Assembly: GCA_030627725.1 (NCBI GenBank)
Contig: DAOVSZ010000108.1
Coordinates: forward strand, 1 to 8,065
Length of the DNA stretch: 8,065 nucleotides
Reading direction: 5' to 3'
Source of the DNA: Desulfobulbaceae bacterium
GTDB taxonomy: Bacteria; Desulfobacterota; Desulfobulbia; Desulfobulbales; DAOVSZ01
Made by a program: the position numbers and the translations under genes. The first letter of the stretch is position 1. Each line of letters starts with the position of its first letter. This document shows positions 1 through 7,043 of the stretch, piece by piece. A model generated the notes under the pieces. The model was given only the letters and a program-made list of their open reading frames with translations, had not been told where the DNA came from and made no database searches.

Positions 1-4
1 GGGA

Positions 5-52
5 TTGTTCGACTAGGCGTTTCAAAATACGAAACGCAAGTCTTACGAACAA
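5..52. repeat. Imperfect inverted repeat (hairpin) at left edge
   Basis: TTGTTCG (5-11) is complementary to CGAACAA (46-52), and inside it GCGTTTC (17-23) is complementary to GAAACGC (31-37) around a 7-nt loop. ACT/AGT (12-14 with 39-41) adds three pairs between them. Together this makes a long, slightly bulged stem-loop. No T tract follows, so it does not look like an intrinsic terminator in the + direction. It could be a repeat-family element, a structured RNA, or the end of something lying left of the window. The function is not recognised. Confidence 0.55.
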
Positions 53-70
53 GATAGAAACGGTTAACGC

Positions 71-123
71 GTCGGAATCGCGCTTTTCGAAGTCTCATTA
101 CATTGGCTATCTCCGATTCCGAC
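71..123. repeat. 10-bp perfect inverted repeat with 33-nt spacer
   Basis: GTCGGAATCG (71-80) is the exact reverse complement of CGATTCCGAC (114-123). It lies just after the hairpin at 5-52, so two separate dyads sit within the first 125 bases. The long spacer fits a stem with an internal structured or open loop, or paired protein-binding sites. Weak open frames cross this stretch: one on the + strand from base 3 to a TAG at 129-131 with no visible start, and one on the minus strand from an ATG at 98-96 running off the left edge. Neither gives a recognisable protein. I do not recognise the element. Confidence 0.5.
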
Positions 124-709
124 AAATTTAGGTCTGTAAAAATTAAATGAAACATGACAAAAGAAAAATCCCTTGCCGACTTTTTTATAAAAAACAGCAC
201 CTCCCGTCAAACCCGTTTTCATGGAATTTTACCACCAACATCCGACAAATTATCAACAGCTTTCAACCCATCAACATCACTAGAAAATTCTACCAACCCC
301 AGGCAAAAAGCCTGTGCTGCCAAGAGATTTCACAAACTTAAGAAAAGACACAGAATATTAAGGAATTGTTAAGGACCATTGCCAGATATCAACATATCAA
401 TATTTCGCTTAAATTCCGATTTACTTCATTTTACTAGCTATTTCTCACTTTTTCTCCGTTTATCTCTCAACCCCCTGAAGTGTTTATCTTTTTTTTTTAC
501 ATTTTTTTTTTGACACATCGTGCGCTCTCCCAACCACCCGAATTTCCATCATATTTTTTTTAACCATTTGATATCACAGCGTTTTACATTTTTGCAATCT
601 GTTACACCTTGAGACACTACGGAAACAAAAACTCAGTATTCGCAGGTGAGCGAGGCCCCTTTTTCAAAAGTAACTCTTAGGGTCATTTGAGCCAATCTAT
701 TCATTTCGC
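124..709. other. AT-rich intergenic stretch without a recognisable gene
   Basis: No open frame here has a ribosome binding site, recognisable protein or coding character. The stretch is rich in A and T, with long T runs near 489-511, 555-562 and 722-729. A 5-bp hairpin CAGGC-AAAAA-GCCTG lies at 300-314. A TTGACA hexamer at 510-515 has no matching -10 element. The low G+C contrasts with the genes downstream. It probably serves as a spacer or leader region before the B12-controlled operon, and may hold regulatory sites that I cannot name. Confidence 0.6.
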
Positions 710-738
710 TTGACGTTACACTTTTTTTTCTGTAAGTG
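710..738 (+). promoter_or_regulatory. Candidate promoter for the cobT riboswitch transcript
   Basis: TTGACG (710-715) matches the -35 consensus in five of six positions. Exactly 17 bases later TAAGTG (733-738) is a weak -10. A start about 7 bases downstream would fall near 745, just before the riboswitch P1 strand at 749. The same arrangement, TTGA.. then 17 bases then TARGTG, occurs before the second riboswitch at 7350-7378, which supports both calls. The -10 is poor, so this is tentative. Confidence 0.4.
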
Positions 739-748
739 GTTAAATACC

Positions 749-974
749 TACAGGCGCTTATCAGCTCTTGCCACGATTATTTTTTACAGAACATAACGAG
801 CTGAAGCTTAAAAGGGAACTCCGTGCAAATCGGAGACGGTCCCGCCGCTGTAATCCCGCCCCTTATCTTTACTTTATGAACGAGGGGATCCTTTCAAAAT
901 GATGTACCACTGTCCCGCAAAGCGGGACGGGAAGGCCATTGAAAGGATTGGGTAAGTCAGAAGACCTGCCTGTA
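749..974 (+). promoter_or_regulatory. Cobalamin (AdoCbl-type) riboswitch aptamer 1, upstream of cobT
   Basis: This is the leader RNA that binds cobalamin and controls the cobT operon. The closing stem is TACAGGC (749-755) with GCCTGTA (968-974). A second stem pairs CAGCTC (762-767) with GAGCTG (798-803). The conserved core follows: AAGGGAA near 812-818, a hairpin CTCCG/CGGAG (819-823 with 831-835), then GCCGCTGTAA (844-853). The B12-box halves CCACTG (907-912) and GGGAAGGC (929-936) are separated by a perfect hairpin GTCCCGC-AAA-GCGGGAC (912-928). The typical 3' end AGTCAGAAGACC lies at 955-966. The peripheral stem ATCCTTTC/GAAAGGAT (888-895 with 941-948) also forms. The family is known to repress B12 synthesis and transport genes when cobalamin is bound. 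The downstream terminator indicates transcriptional control here. Confidence 0.95.
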
Positions 975-982
975 ACGACAGT

Positions 983-1012
983 TGGATTGCCTTCGCGGAC
1001 AAAGGAAATCCA
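983..1012 (+). promoter_or_regulatory. Hairpin between aptamer 1 and its terminator
   Basis: TGGATT (983-988) pairs with AATCCA (1007-1012), and CCTT (990-993) with AAGG (1002-1005), with one G/A mismatch and an 8-nt loop (994-1001). Its place right after the aptamer fits the regulatory-domain hairpin (P13-like) of cobalamin riboswitches, whose loop can contact the aptamer. I did not establish the loop-loop pairing. A hairpin in the equivalent place follows the second aptamer. Confidence 0.5.
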
Positions 1013-1038
1013 CGTATGATCTATGGATAAACAGGGAT

Positions 1039-1077
1039 ATCCCCGGGTCGATTTTTTTTCGGTCCGGGGATTTTTTT
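1039..1077 (+). terminator. Intrinsic terminator of riboswitch 1
   Basis: A 12-bp stem pairs 1039-1050 (ATCCCCGGGTCG) with 1060-1071 (CGGTCCGGGGAT), with two G-U pairs. The loop is 9 nt and almost all T, and a run of seven T (1071-1077) follows. It ends 43 bases before the cobT start, with no gene between, so it is the switching element of the leader. Ligand binding would favour termination, by analogy with the family. GGGGAT at 884-889 inside the aptamer could pair with the 5' arm, a possible but unproven competitor. Confidence 0.9.
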
Positions 1078-1120
1078 GTCCGGAATCAGCCTGCCGGAAG
1101 CTTTTAAGGAAAGGGGAAAA

Positions 1121-2185
1121 ATGAGGATATTTCAACAGACTATTGACAGCATTACTCCTCAAAGTACGACATACCGAAACAAGGCAAAAGAGCGCCTTGA
1201 CCGTCTTACCATGCCTCACTGGGCGCTGGGCCGCCTTATGGACCTGGCCGTGGACCTGGCCGGCATGACGCGCTCCCTCACGCCGCCGGTATCACGCAAG
1301 GCGATTCTCACCCTTGCCGGCGACCACGGAGTAACCGAGGAAGGTGTCAGCAAATTTCCCCGGGAGGTCACCCCGCAGATGGTGCATAACTTCGTGAACG
1401 GCGGCGCCGGGATTAATGCCCTGGCCGCCCAGGCAGGAGCGCAGGTCCTCGTCGTAGACATGGGTGTTGCTGCAGACCTTTCAGATCTTGCCGTAAGCGG
1501 CCGCATCATCCCGAAAAAAATCGCCATGGGCACCGCCAACATGGCGCAAGGCCCTGCCATGACCCGAGACCAGGCTGTCCAAAGCATTGAAGCAGGCATT
1601 GAAGTCGCCTGTGAGCTTGAAGACACCATAGATATATTCGGCACCGGTGATATGGGGATCGGCAATACGACCCCCAGCACCGCCATTGTCGCCGCCCTGA
1701 CAGGCGCCTCTGTCGAAGAGGTGACCGGTCGCGGCACCGGGTTAAACGACGGACAGCTGCAGCACAAGATCGATGTTGTCAAAAAATCACTGGCTGTAAA
1801 CACCCCGGACCCATCAGACGGGCTTGATGTCCTCTCTAAGGTCGGCGGATTTGAGATAGGCGGTATTGCCGGCGTCATCTTGAGCGCTGCCGCCCAGGAG
1901 AAACCGGTGATTATCGACGGATTCATCTCAACCGCCGGCGCCCTCATTGCGCATGCCATTAACCCGGAGGTCAAAGACTACATCATTGCCGCCCATCGAA
2001 GCGTTGAACCCGGCCACAAGATTATGCACGCCCACCTCGGATGCGACCCGCTCCTTGATCTCTCCATGCGTCTTGGCGAAGGAACCGGCGCTGCTTTAGC
2101 GATGAATATCGTAGAAGCTGCGGTCCGGGTCCTGACCGATGTTGCAACTTTTGAAGAGGCCGCGGTCTCCGATTCGGACAAATGA
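1121..2185 (+). CDS. cobT: Nicotinate-nucleotide--dimethylbenzimidazole phosphoribosyltransferase (CobT)
   Basis: CobT transfers phosphoribose from nicotinate mononucleotide to the lower-ligand base, giving the alpha-ribotide used to assemble the nucleotide loop of cobalamin. The product is 354 aa, close to the roughly 350 aa of the family. Visible motifs are AGDHGVTEEGVS (66-77), GTGDMGIGNTT (174-184), and RLGEGTGAALA (317-327), whose Glu320 aligns with the catalytic base Glu317 of the Salmonella enzyme. Asp177 sits where most CobT proteins have Glu in the GEMGIGNTT motif (Glu174 in Salmonella numbering). I chose ATG 1121, preceded by AAGGAAAGGGG. An in-frame TTG at 1076 lies in the terminator T tract and cannot be the start. 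The stop overlaps the cobQ start (ATGA). It is the first gene after riboswitch 1. Base specificity cannot be read from the sequence. Confidence 0.96.
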   Translation: MRIFQQTIDSITPQSTTYRNKAKERLDRLTMPHWALGRLMDLAVDLAGMTRSLTPPVSRKAILTLAGDHGVTEEGVSKFPREVTPQMVHNFVNGGAGINALAAQAGAQVLVVDMGVAADLSDLAVSGRIIPKKIAMGTANMAQGPAMTRDQAVQSIEAGIEVACELEDTIDIFGTGDMGIGNTTPSTAIVAALTGASVEEVTGRGTGLNDGQLQHKIDVVKKSLAVNTPDPSDGLDVLSKVGGFEIGGIAGVILSAAAQEKPVIIDGFISTAGALIAHAINPEVKDYIIAAHRSVEPGHKIMHAHLGCDPLLDLSMRLGEGTGAALAMNIVEAAVRVLTDVATFEEAAVSDSDK

Positions 2186-3675
2186 CACAAAAAACACCTG
2201 CAATCATGTTCCAGGGCACCTGCTCTGATGCCGGCAAGAGTATCCTGACAGCCGCCCTCTGCCGCATCCTTCTGCAGGACGGATTAAAAGTCGCCCCGTT
2301 CAAGGCGCAGAACATGTCGCTCAACTCCTATGTCACCCATGACGGTCGCGAGATGGGACGCGCCCAGGTCGTCCAGGCACAGGCCGCAAGGCTCGATCCG
2401 GACGTACGCATGAACCCGGTCCTGTTAAAGCCCTCAAGTGACACCGGAAGCCAGGTCATTGTCAACGGCAGACCGGTCGGCAACATGCAGGTGTCGGAAT
2501 ATATCCGCTACAAACCCGAAGCCGTAAAAAAAATCCATGCCGCCTATGATTCGCTTGCCTCGGAATATGACGCTGTTATCCTTGAAGGGGCGGGAAGTCC
2601 GGCTGAGATCAACCTCAAACACCACGACATCGTCAACATGCAGATGGCCCGTTATGCAGACGCCTCGGTGCTTATTTCCGGCGACATAGAGCGGGGCGGG
2701 GTATTCGCCTCGCTGATCGGCACCATGCATATCCTCGATGGATGGGAAAAAGATCTTGTGGCCGGCTTTGTGATCAACCGCTTCCGAGGCCAGGAATCAC
2801 TCTTGAAAGACGGCCTCACCTATCTTGAAGCACAGACCGGTCGCCCTGTGCTGGGTGTTGTTCCCTACATACAAAACCTCGGACTTCCGGAAGAAGACTC
2901 GGTCAGCTTTAAAAACGGTCTCTTTGATATGAAAAGGCCCAAAGAAGATCATGTAACCATAGCCTTGATCGATCTGCCGCACATCTCCAACTTTACCGAT
3001 ATTGAACCTTTTCTTACAGAACCAGACGTTTTCTTGAAGATCGTACGTTCACCTGGCGACCTCAGTGGCACCAGGCCGGGCGCCCTTATCCTGCCCGGCA
3101 GCAAGAACGTCATCAACGACATCGAATACCTGAATCGTTCCGGACTTGCCGGATGCATCAGCGAAATCGCCGCAAACAAACACACCGAGATTGTCGGTAT
3201 CTGCGGCGGCTTTCAGATCCTGGGCAGGACGATCCACGACCCCTACGCTCTCGAATCGGCAGGCAAAGAGATCGCAGGGCTCGGCCTTCTTGATATCACC
3301 ACCACCCTGGAGAAAGACAAGACCCTGACCAGACAGACGTCCATCCATATCGACTCAGGAGAAGAGGTGCATGGATACGAGATCCATCACGGCCGGACCT
3401 CTTCAAGACACAAAGGCGTCCTCAGGCTTTCGGATGGCGCCATTGCAGGCGAGTCTTCCAAGAACAACCGGATATGGGGATCATACCTGCACGGCATCTT
3501 TGACGCCGATCCCTTCAGACGCTGGTTCATCGACCGGCTCAGAAAGAGATGCGGGCTGAAGCCGGTTGAGAGAATCGTTTCTCATTACGACCTGGAACCG
3601 GCCTTTGATCGGCTTGCTGAAACGGTACGAAAAAAACTGGACATGGATAAAATTTACGAACTTCTAGAAATTTAG
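2182..3675 (+). CDS. cobQ: Adenosylcobyric acid synthase, glutamine-hydrolysing (CobQ/CbiP)
   Basis: This cytoplasmic enzyme amidates the b, d, e and g side chains of adenosylcobyrinate a,c-diamide using glutamine and ATP, giving cobyric acid, the direct substrate of CbiB. The 497-aa length is normal. The N-terminal synthetase domain opens with an ATP-binding loop GTCSDAGKS (12-20), followed by the family stretch KAQNMSLNSYVT (41-52). The C-terminal class I glutamine amidotransferase domain carries the nucleophile Cys341 in VGICGGFQILG and the His437 of SYLHGIFD. The start codon overlaps the cobT stop by four bases, so translation is probably coupled. CbiA/CobB is a related family, but length and motif layout fit CobQ. 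The protein looks intact. Confidence 0.97.
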   Translation: MTQKTPAIMFQGTCSDAGKSILTAALCRILLQDGLKVAPFKAQNMSLNSYVTHDGREMGRAQVVQAQAARLDPDVRMNPVLLKPSSDTGSQVIVNGRPVGNMQVSEYIRYKPEAVKKIHAAYDSLASEYDAVILEGAGSPAEINLKHHDIVNMQMARYADASVLISGDIERGGVFASLIGTMHILDGWEKDLVAGFVINRFRGQESLLKDGLTYLEAQTGRPVLGVVPYIQNLGLPEEDSVSFKNGLFDMKRPKEDHVTIALIDLPHISNFTDIEPFLTEPDVFLKIVRSPGDLSGTRPGALILPGSKNVINDIEYLNRSGLAGCISEIAANKHTEIVGICGGFQILGRTIHDPYALESAGKEIAGLGLLDITTTLEKDKTLTRQTSIHIDSGEEVHGYEIHHGRTSSRHKGVLRLSDGAIAGESSKNNRIWGSYLHGIFDADPFRRWFIDRLRKRCGLKPVERIVSHYDLEPAFDRLAETVRKKLDMDKIYELLEI

Positions 3676-3719
3676 GCGCTCTGCGCAGTCAAAAACATCT
3701 CACCGGAACCTCCCGAAAA

Positions 3720-3743
3720 CTTTGTACCTTTGTGCCTTTGTGC
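3720..3743. repeat. Three 8-bp tandem units before cbiB
   Basis: Three consecutive units read CTTTGTAC, CTTTGTGC and CTTTGTGC, followed by CTGG. They fill part of the 82-bp gap between cobQ and cbiB, in place of a clear ribosome binding site. No promoter or terminator is evident in the gap. The function is unknown; slippage or a dispersed short-repeat family are both possible. Confidence 0.7.
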
Positions 3744-3757
3744 CTGGATTTTATTAA

Positions 3758-4705
3758 ATGGCAATTGAACTCCAAATTATAGCTGCGCTTCTTCTCGACC
3801 TGGCCGTGGGTGACCCGCGCTCCCTGCCGCATCCTGTGCAGCTGATCGGGAGGTTCGCCGCCGCATGCGAGACCTTTTTCAGAAAAGCGCTTCCGAGCAA
3901 ACGCCTGGCAGGCGCCCTGACCGTTACCTCAGTTTTGCTCGCCACGGCGATGACAGTCGCAATCCTCCTGAACACCGTATCGCTTCTCTTTCCATGGGCA
4001 TATGAAATCGTCTCCGTGCTTCTTCTCTACACCTGCTTTGCAACCCATGACCTGGAAAAACACAGCAGGGAGGTCTCTCAGGCCCTGGCAGAAAAAAATC
4101 TGCCGGAAGCCAGAAGGCGGGTGGCGATGATTGTCGGGCGGGACACGGAGGACCTGAACGAAGAAGACGTTGCCCGGGCCTGCGTTGAGAGTGTTGCGGA
4201 GAATATTGTCGATGGTGTGACCGGGCCGCTCTTTTTTGCCTTTTTAGGCGGCCCGATCGGAGCGCTGCTCTATAAGGCAATAAACACCATGGACTCAACA
4301 TTCGGCTACAAAAATGAAAAATACAGAAAATTCGGGATGGCGGCAGCCAGGCTCGATGACATTGCGAACTTCCTGCCGGCCAGAATCTCAGGCCTTCTCG
4401 TGGTCTGCGCCTCTTTTTTCCTGCAAATGAACCCAAAGGCCTCGTGGCGGATCTTTGTCCGTGACAGAAACCAACACGCAAGCCCCAATGCCGGCCAGAC
4501 AGAGGCTGCGGTTGCAGGCGCCTTGGGACTCCAATTCGGCGGCACAAACATCTATTTCGGTCATCCAGTCACCAAGCCAACGATCGGTGATCCGACAACC
4601 TCTGCGACAGAGAAACACATCCTTAAGGCCAACCGGATCCTCTATGCCACTACAGGTCTTGCTGCCGCCTGTTTCACGATTTTCAGCCTGGCAATTCGTT
4701 TGTGA
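3758..4705 (+). CDS. cbiB: Adenosylcobinamide-phosphate synthase (CbiB/CobD), membrane protein
   Basis: CbiB joins (R)-1-amino-2-propanol O-2-phosphate, or a related aminoalcohol, to adenosylcobyric acid, making adenosylcobinamide phosphate in the cytoplasmic membrane. The product is 315 aa, the usual length. Family motifs are GDPRSLPHPVQLIG (18-31), ESVAENIVDGVTGP (144-157), KAINTMDSTFGYKNEKYRKF (173-192) and SPNAGQTEAAVAGALG (242-257). Hydrophobic segments lie near residues 4-17, 52-73, 76-95, 157-172, 208-223 and 294-312. The ATG at 3758 has no good Shine-Dalgarno sequence, and the preceding gap holds an 8-bp tandem repeat, so initiation may be weak. The gene follows cobQ, which makes its substrate. 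The threonine-phosphate decarboxylase that normally supplies the linker is not in the window. Confidence 0.96.
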   Translation: MAIELQIIAALLLDLAVGDPRSLPHPVQLIGRFAAACETFFRKALPSKRLAGALTVTSVLLATAMTVAILLNTVSLLFPWAYEIVSVLLLYTCFATHDLEKHSREVSQALAEKNLPEARRRVAMIVGRDTEDLNEEDVARACVESVAENIVDGVTGPLFFAFLGGPIGALLYKAINTMDSTFGYKNEKYRKFGMAAARLDDIANFLPARISGLLVVCASFFLQMNPKASWRIFVRDRNQHASPNAGQTEAAVAGALGLQFGGTNIYFGHPVTKPTIGDPTTSATEKHILKANRILYATTGLAAACFTIFSLAIRL

Positions 4706-4743
4706 GCCGCAAGGACCTAAAAAAACATGAGGTATCTCTTCCA

Positions 4744-5715
4744 ATGAAAGCTGCCTACCTGACGACGCCTGCCCAAATGACGCTCCTGGAGCACAGCAAA
4801 GATGCCCTGGCGGAAAAAATTCTTGAGACAAGAGCCTGCGGGATATGCCACTCCGACCGCAAGGCCTTTCTTCATCCTCCAAACGGCATGGAACTGCCGC
4901 GCATCCTTGGGCATGAGGTTGCAGGCATCCTGCAGAAAGACCTGCCACACCTGGAACTTGCCAAGGGAGACCGCGTTGTCCTCTGGCCCGCCCTTGCCTG
5001 TAACGCGTGCCGCTTCTGCCGAAGCAACAGACCAAACCTCTGCCCTGAACTCGAACTCTTCGGGTACTCCATTGACGGCGGCTTTTCGAACGCCCTCTTC
5101 CTGACGCCGGAAATTGCCGACAAAACAAAAGCATTCAAAATCCCCGACTCCATCTCCTTTGATCAGGCGACATTGACGGAACCTCTTGCCTGTATCCTGA
5201 ATGGCCTGAACAAAGTTCGCCGCCTCCACGAGACCTCTCTGATCATAGGCGCAGGCCTCATGGGCAGGCTTGCCGCCCGCGTCATCAAGGCAATCACCGG
5301 CGCCGCCGCACTCATCCATGACACTGACCCGATCCGCACAAAAAATGCGGCGCAGGAAGGTGACCTCTTCTCGAACGGACAGTCGGCAGACACCATCCTG
5401 ATCGCCGCCTCCACGGAAAGCGCCCTGCAGCTTGCCCTCACGTCGCTTACGCCGGGCGGTACCGTCGTTCTTTTCTCCGGCATGCCCAAAGGCGTCCGCA
5501 TTGAGACGCTGCACAACGAACTGCATCAGAAAGAACAATCCCTTGCGGGGGCATACGGATGCACGCCGGCAGACATGGATCAGGCCATGAAACTTTTAGA
5601 AAGCGGGAAGGTCCAGGTTCCCGACCTGATTACCCGCAGGATACCCCTGGCAGAACTTTCAGACGAACTTTCCAGAACACCGGGACCGGATGAATATAAA
5701 ACCATCGTTTATTAA
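4744..5715 (+). CDS. Zinc-dependent medium-chain alcohol dehydrogenase family protein
   Basis: The product is an NAD(P)-dependent oxidoreductase of the zinc MDR family (threonine/sorbitol/alcohol dehydrogenase group), with unknown substrate. At 323 aa it is slightly short for the family. It shows catalytic-zinc residues Cys32 (CGICHSD), His57-Glu58 (GHE) and Glu146 (TEPLA), the four structural-zinc cysteines 86, 89, 92 and 100, and a dinucleotide-binding GAGLMG (169-174). Asp193 and Asp195 after the second strand hint at NAD rather than NADP. I chose ATG 4744, preceded by TGAGGT at 4728-4733. A GTG at 4702 overlapping the cbiB stop is in frame but lacks a binding site, and the extra residues do not fit the family. 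Its place between cbiB and the TrpD-like gene suggests a role in cobamide metabolism, perhaps aminoalcohol linker supply; that is inference. Confidence 0.92.
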   Translation: MKAAYLTTPAQMTLLEHSKDALAEKILETRACGICHSDRKAFLHPPNGMELPRILGHEVAGILQKDLPHLELAKGDRVVLWPALACNACRFCRSNRPNLCPELELFGYSIDGGFSNALFLTPEIADKTKAFKIPDSISFDQATLTEPLACILNGLNKVRRLHETSLIIGAGLMGRLAARVIKAITGAAALIHDTDPIRTKNAAQEGDLFSNGQSADTILIAASTESALQLALTSLTPGGTVVLFSGMPKGVRIETLHNELHQKEQSLAGAYGCTPADMDQAMKLLESGKVQVPDLITRRIPLAELSDELSRTPGPDEYKTIVY

Positions 5716-5726
5716 GGAGAAACATC

Positions 5727-6836
5727 ATGAACAACACGGAAGAAAATCTGCGGGCCTTTGGCAGGATTATCGTAGAACTTACCAAAGGCAAAAATATGAG
5801 CCGGGCAGAGGCTCGGGAGTACTACCGCCAGGTCATCCTCTCGGAGCAGCCGGAACTGCAGCAGGGGGCCTTTCTGATCGCCCACCTGATGAAAGGACCG
5901 ACCACACCCGAACTCTGCGGCGCCTGGGACGCGCTCTACGAGTATGACACCGAAAAGATTGAACCAGACATCACTGAAGACTGCTGCGATATCGTAGGGA
6001 CAGGGTCTGACGCCTTGAAGACGGTCAACGTCTCAACCCCGGCCTCCTTTATCGCCGCTGCCTGCGGTGTCAAGATCGCCAAGAAGGGGGCTCGGCTCGT
6101 GACCGGTGTCTCCGGCGCCACGGATCTCCTTGAAATCATGGGCCTTGACCTGTCATCACCGCTTGCCGCCGCCAACCGCTGCCTCGAAGACCACGGCATC
6201 TGCTACCTGCCGGGAGAATCCTTCCTAAAAGCAGGCTGGGGCCGTTTGATCCAGTCCATGCGCTTTACCTCCGCTTTTAACATCATCGGCCCCCTGACCC
6301 GGCCCTGCGCCAAGACCACGAGCATCGTTATCGGCGTTTATGCAGCGTATCTCTGCCCGCAGCTCATTGAAATCCTGCAGGCGACCGGCACGACCGCCGC
6401 CATGGCGCCGTACGGGATGAGCGATCAGCATGAATACAAGCTGGGCATCGATGAAATCTCGGTCTGCGGCCCCACCCACATAGTTGAACTCTCGGACGGC
6501 AAGATAGAACGGTACCTCCTGAACCCGGAAGACTTCGGGGTCCGAAAATGTTCGTATGAAGACGTTGCCAGCAAAAACACGGCACGGGAAAACGCGCTCG
6601 CTGCGCTCAAAGTTCTGGCTCAAAAGGACGAAGGACCGATTGCCGATCTCTTTTGTGTCAATGCCGCTGCCGCCCTGCGGGTTGCCGGCAAAGAAGCGGA
6701 TCTGAAAAAAGCAACACATCTTGCCCGCGAGGCCCTGGCAAGCGGTGAAGCCCTCATCAAACTGAAAAGACTGATCGAATACCAGGGAGGAGAGAAGGGT
6801 CTGGACACCCTTGAGAAGCTTCTGAAAGAGGTGTAA
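5727..6836 (+). CDS. Anthranilate phosphoribosyltransferase-like protein (TrpD fold), substrate unknown
   Basis: The 369-aa protein spans the whole TrpD family fold: a helical N-terminal domain (about 1-75) and the glycosyltransferase domain. The PRPP-site motifs are kept: GTGSD (91-95), NVST (101-104) and a metal-binding Asp242-Glu243 pair in DEISVCGP. FNIIGPLTRP (184-193), LNPEDFGV (265-272) and NAAAALRVAG (312-321) also match TrpD. The KHGNR motif that helps bind anthranilate reads KKGAR (119-123), so its His and Asn are replaced. The Arg normally preceding ELG.RT aligns by eye with Ile175. No other trp gene is present. The ribosome binding site AAGGAG overlaps the stop of the dehydrogenase gene, implying a coupled pair. 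Known TrpD enzymes transfer phosphoribose from PRPP to an aromatic amine. Here the acceptor may differ. A true TrpD cannot be excluded. Confidence 0.88.
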   Translation: MNNTEENLRAFGRIIVELTKGKNMSRAEAREYYRQVILSEQPELQQGAFLIAHLMKGPTTPELCGAWDALYEYDTEKIEPDITEDCCDIVGTGSDALKTVNVSTPASFIAAACGVKIAKKGARLVTGVSGATDLLEIMGLDLSSPLAAANRCLEDHGICYLPGESFLKAGWGRLIQSMRFTSAFNIIGPLTRPCAKTTSIVIGVYAAYLCPQLIEILQATGTTAAMAPYGMSDQHEYKLGIDEISVCGPTHIVELSDGKIERYLLNPEDFGVRKCSYEDVASKNTARENALAALKVLAQKDEGPIADLFCVNAAAALRVAGKEADLKKATHLAREALASGEALIKLKRLIEYQGGEKGLDTLEKLLKEV

Positions 6837-6963
6837 CAGGCAGTTTTTTCCGGCTTTCTGTGCATTTTTTCCACGATTACGGAAACAACAAGCCTTGTAC
6901 TTTCTCCACAAAAACAAGAAAATAAACACAACTTCCTGTAATAACAGGCTAAAACTTATACCG

Positions 6964-6993
6964 TTGCACAATGACACACTATTTGCATATAAT
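6964..6993 (+). promoter_or_regulatory. Sigma-70-type promoter for the small Arg-rich ORF
   Basis: TTGCAC (6964-6969) and a perfect TATAAT (6988-6993) are separated by 18 bases, in an AT-rich 207-bp gap after the TrpD-like gene. Transcription would begin near 7000, leaving a leader of about 43 bases before the ATG at 7044. This suggests the small gene is expressed independently of the B12-controlled operon. No clear intrinsic terminator is visible between 6837 and 6963; only a small hairpin CCTGT-AATA-ACAGG (6935-6948) without a T tract. Confidence 0.65.
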
Positions 6994-7043
6994 ATTGTGT
7001 GAGTAGATAGGCTCAAAAGCAATCGCAAAAAAAGAGGTATGTC

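Noticed and set aside
1..98. Minus-strand open frame from ATG 98-96 running off the left edge, with a basic N-terminus
   Set aside because: Only 33 codons are visible, the nearest GGAG is too far from the ATG, the sequence overlaps both inverted repeats, and no family is recognised.
5..123. Integron attC site at the left edge
   Set aside because: The required RYYYAAC and GTTRRRY core ends are not present at the dyad boundaries.
147..372. Short open frames (64 and 72 codons) in the AT-rich region
   Set aside because: No ribosome binding site, no recognisable protein, and composition that follows the AT-rich background; they overlap each other in different frames.
510..540. TTGACA at 510-515 as a promoter
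   Set aside because: No acceptable -10 hexamer lies 15-19 bases downstream; the following sequence is C-rich.
1076..1120. Upstream in-frame TTG start extending CobT by 15 residues
   Set aside because: It lies in the T tract of the riboswitch terminator, has no ribosome binding site, and the ATG at 1121 has a good one and gives the normal family length.
869..1219. Minus-strand open frame across riboswitch 1
   Set aside because: It is antisense to a well-supported riboswitch, its terminator and the start of cobT, so the frame is incidental.
4702..4743. GTG start overlapping the cbiB stop for the dehydrogenase
   Set aside because: No binding site precedes it, and the extra 14 residues do not match the MDR N-terminus, which begins well at ATG 4744 behind TGAGGT.
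4388..5538. Long minus-strand open frames (over 240 codons) opposite cbiB and the dehydrogenase gene
   Set aside because: They mirror genes with clear family motifs on the + strand, have no recognisable protein sequence, and arise from codon bias.
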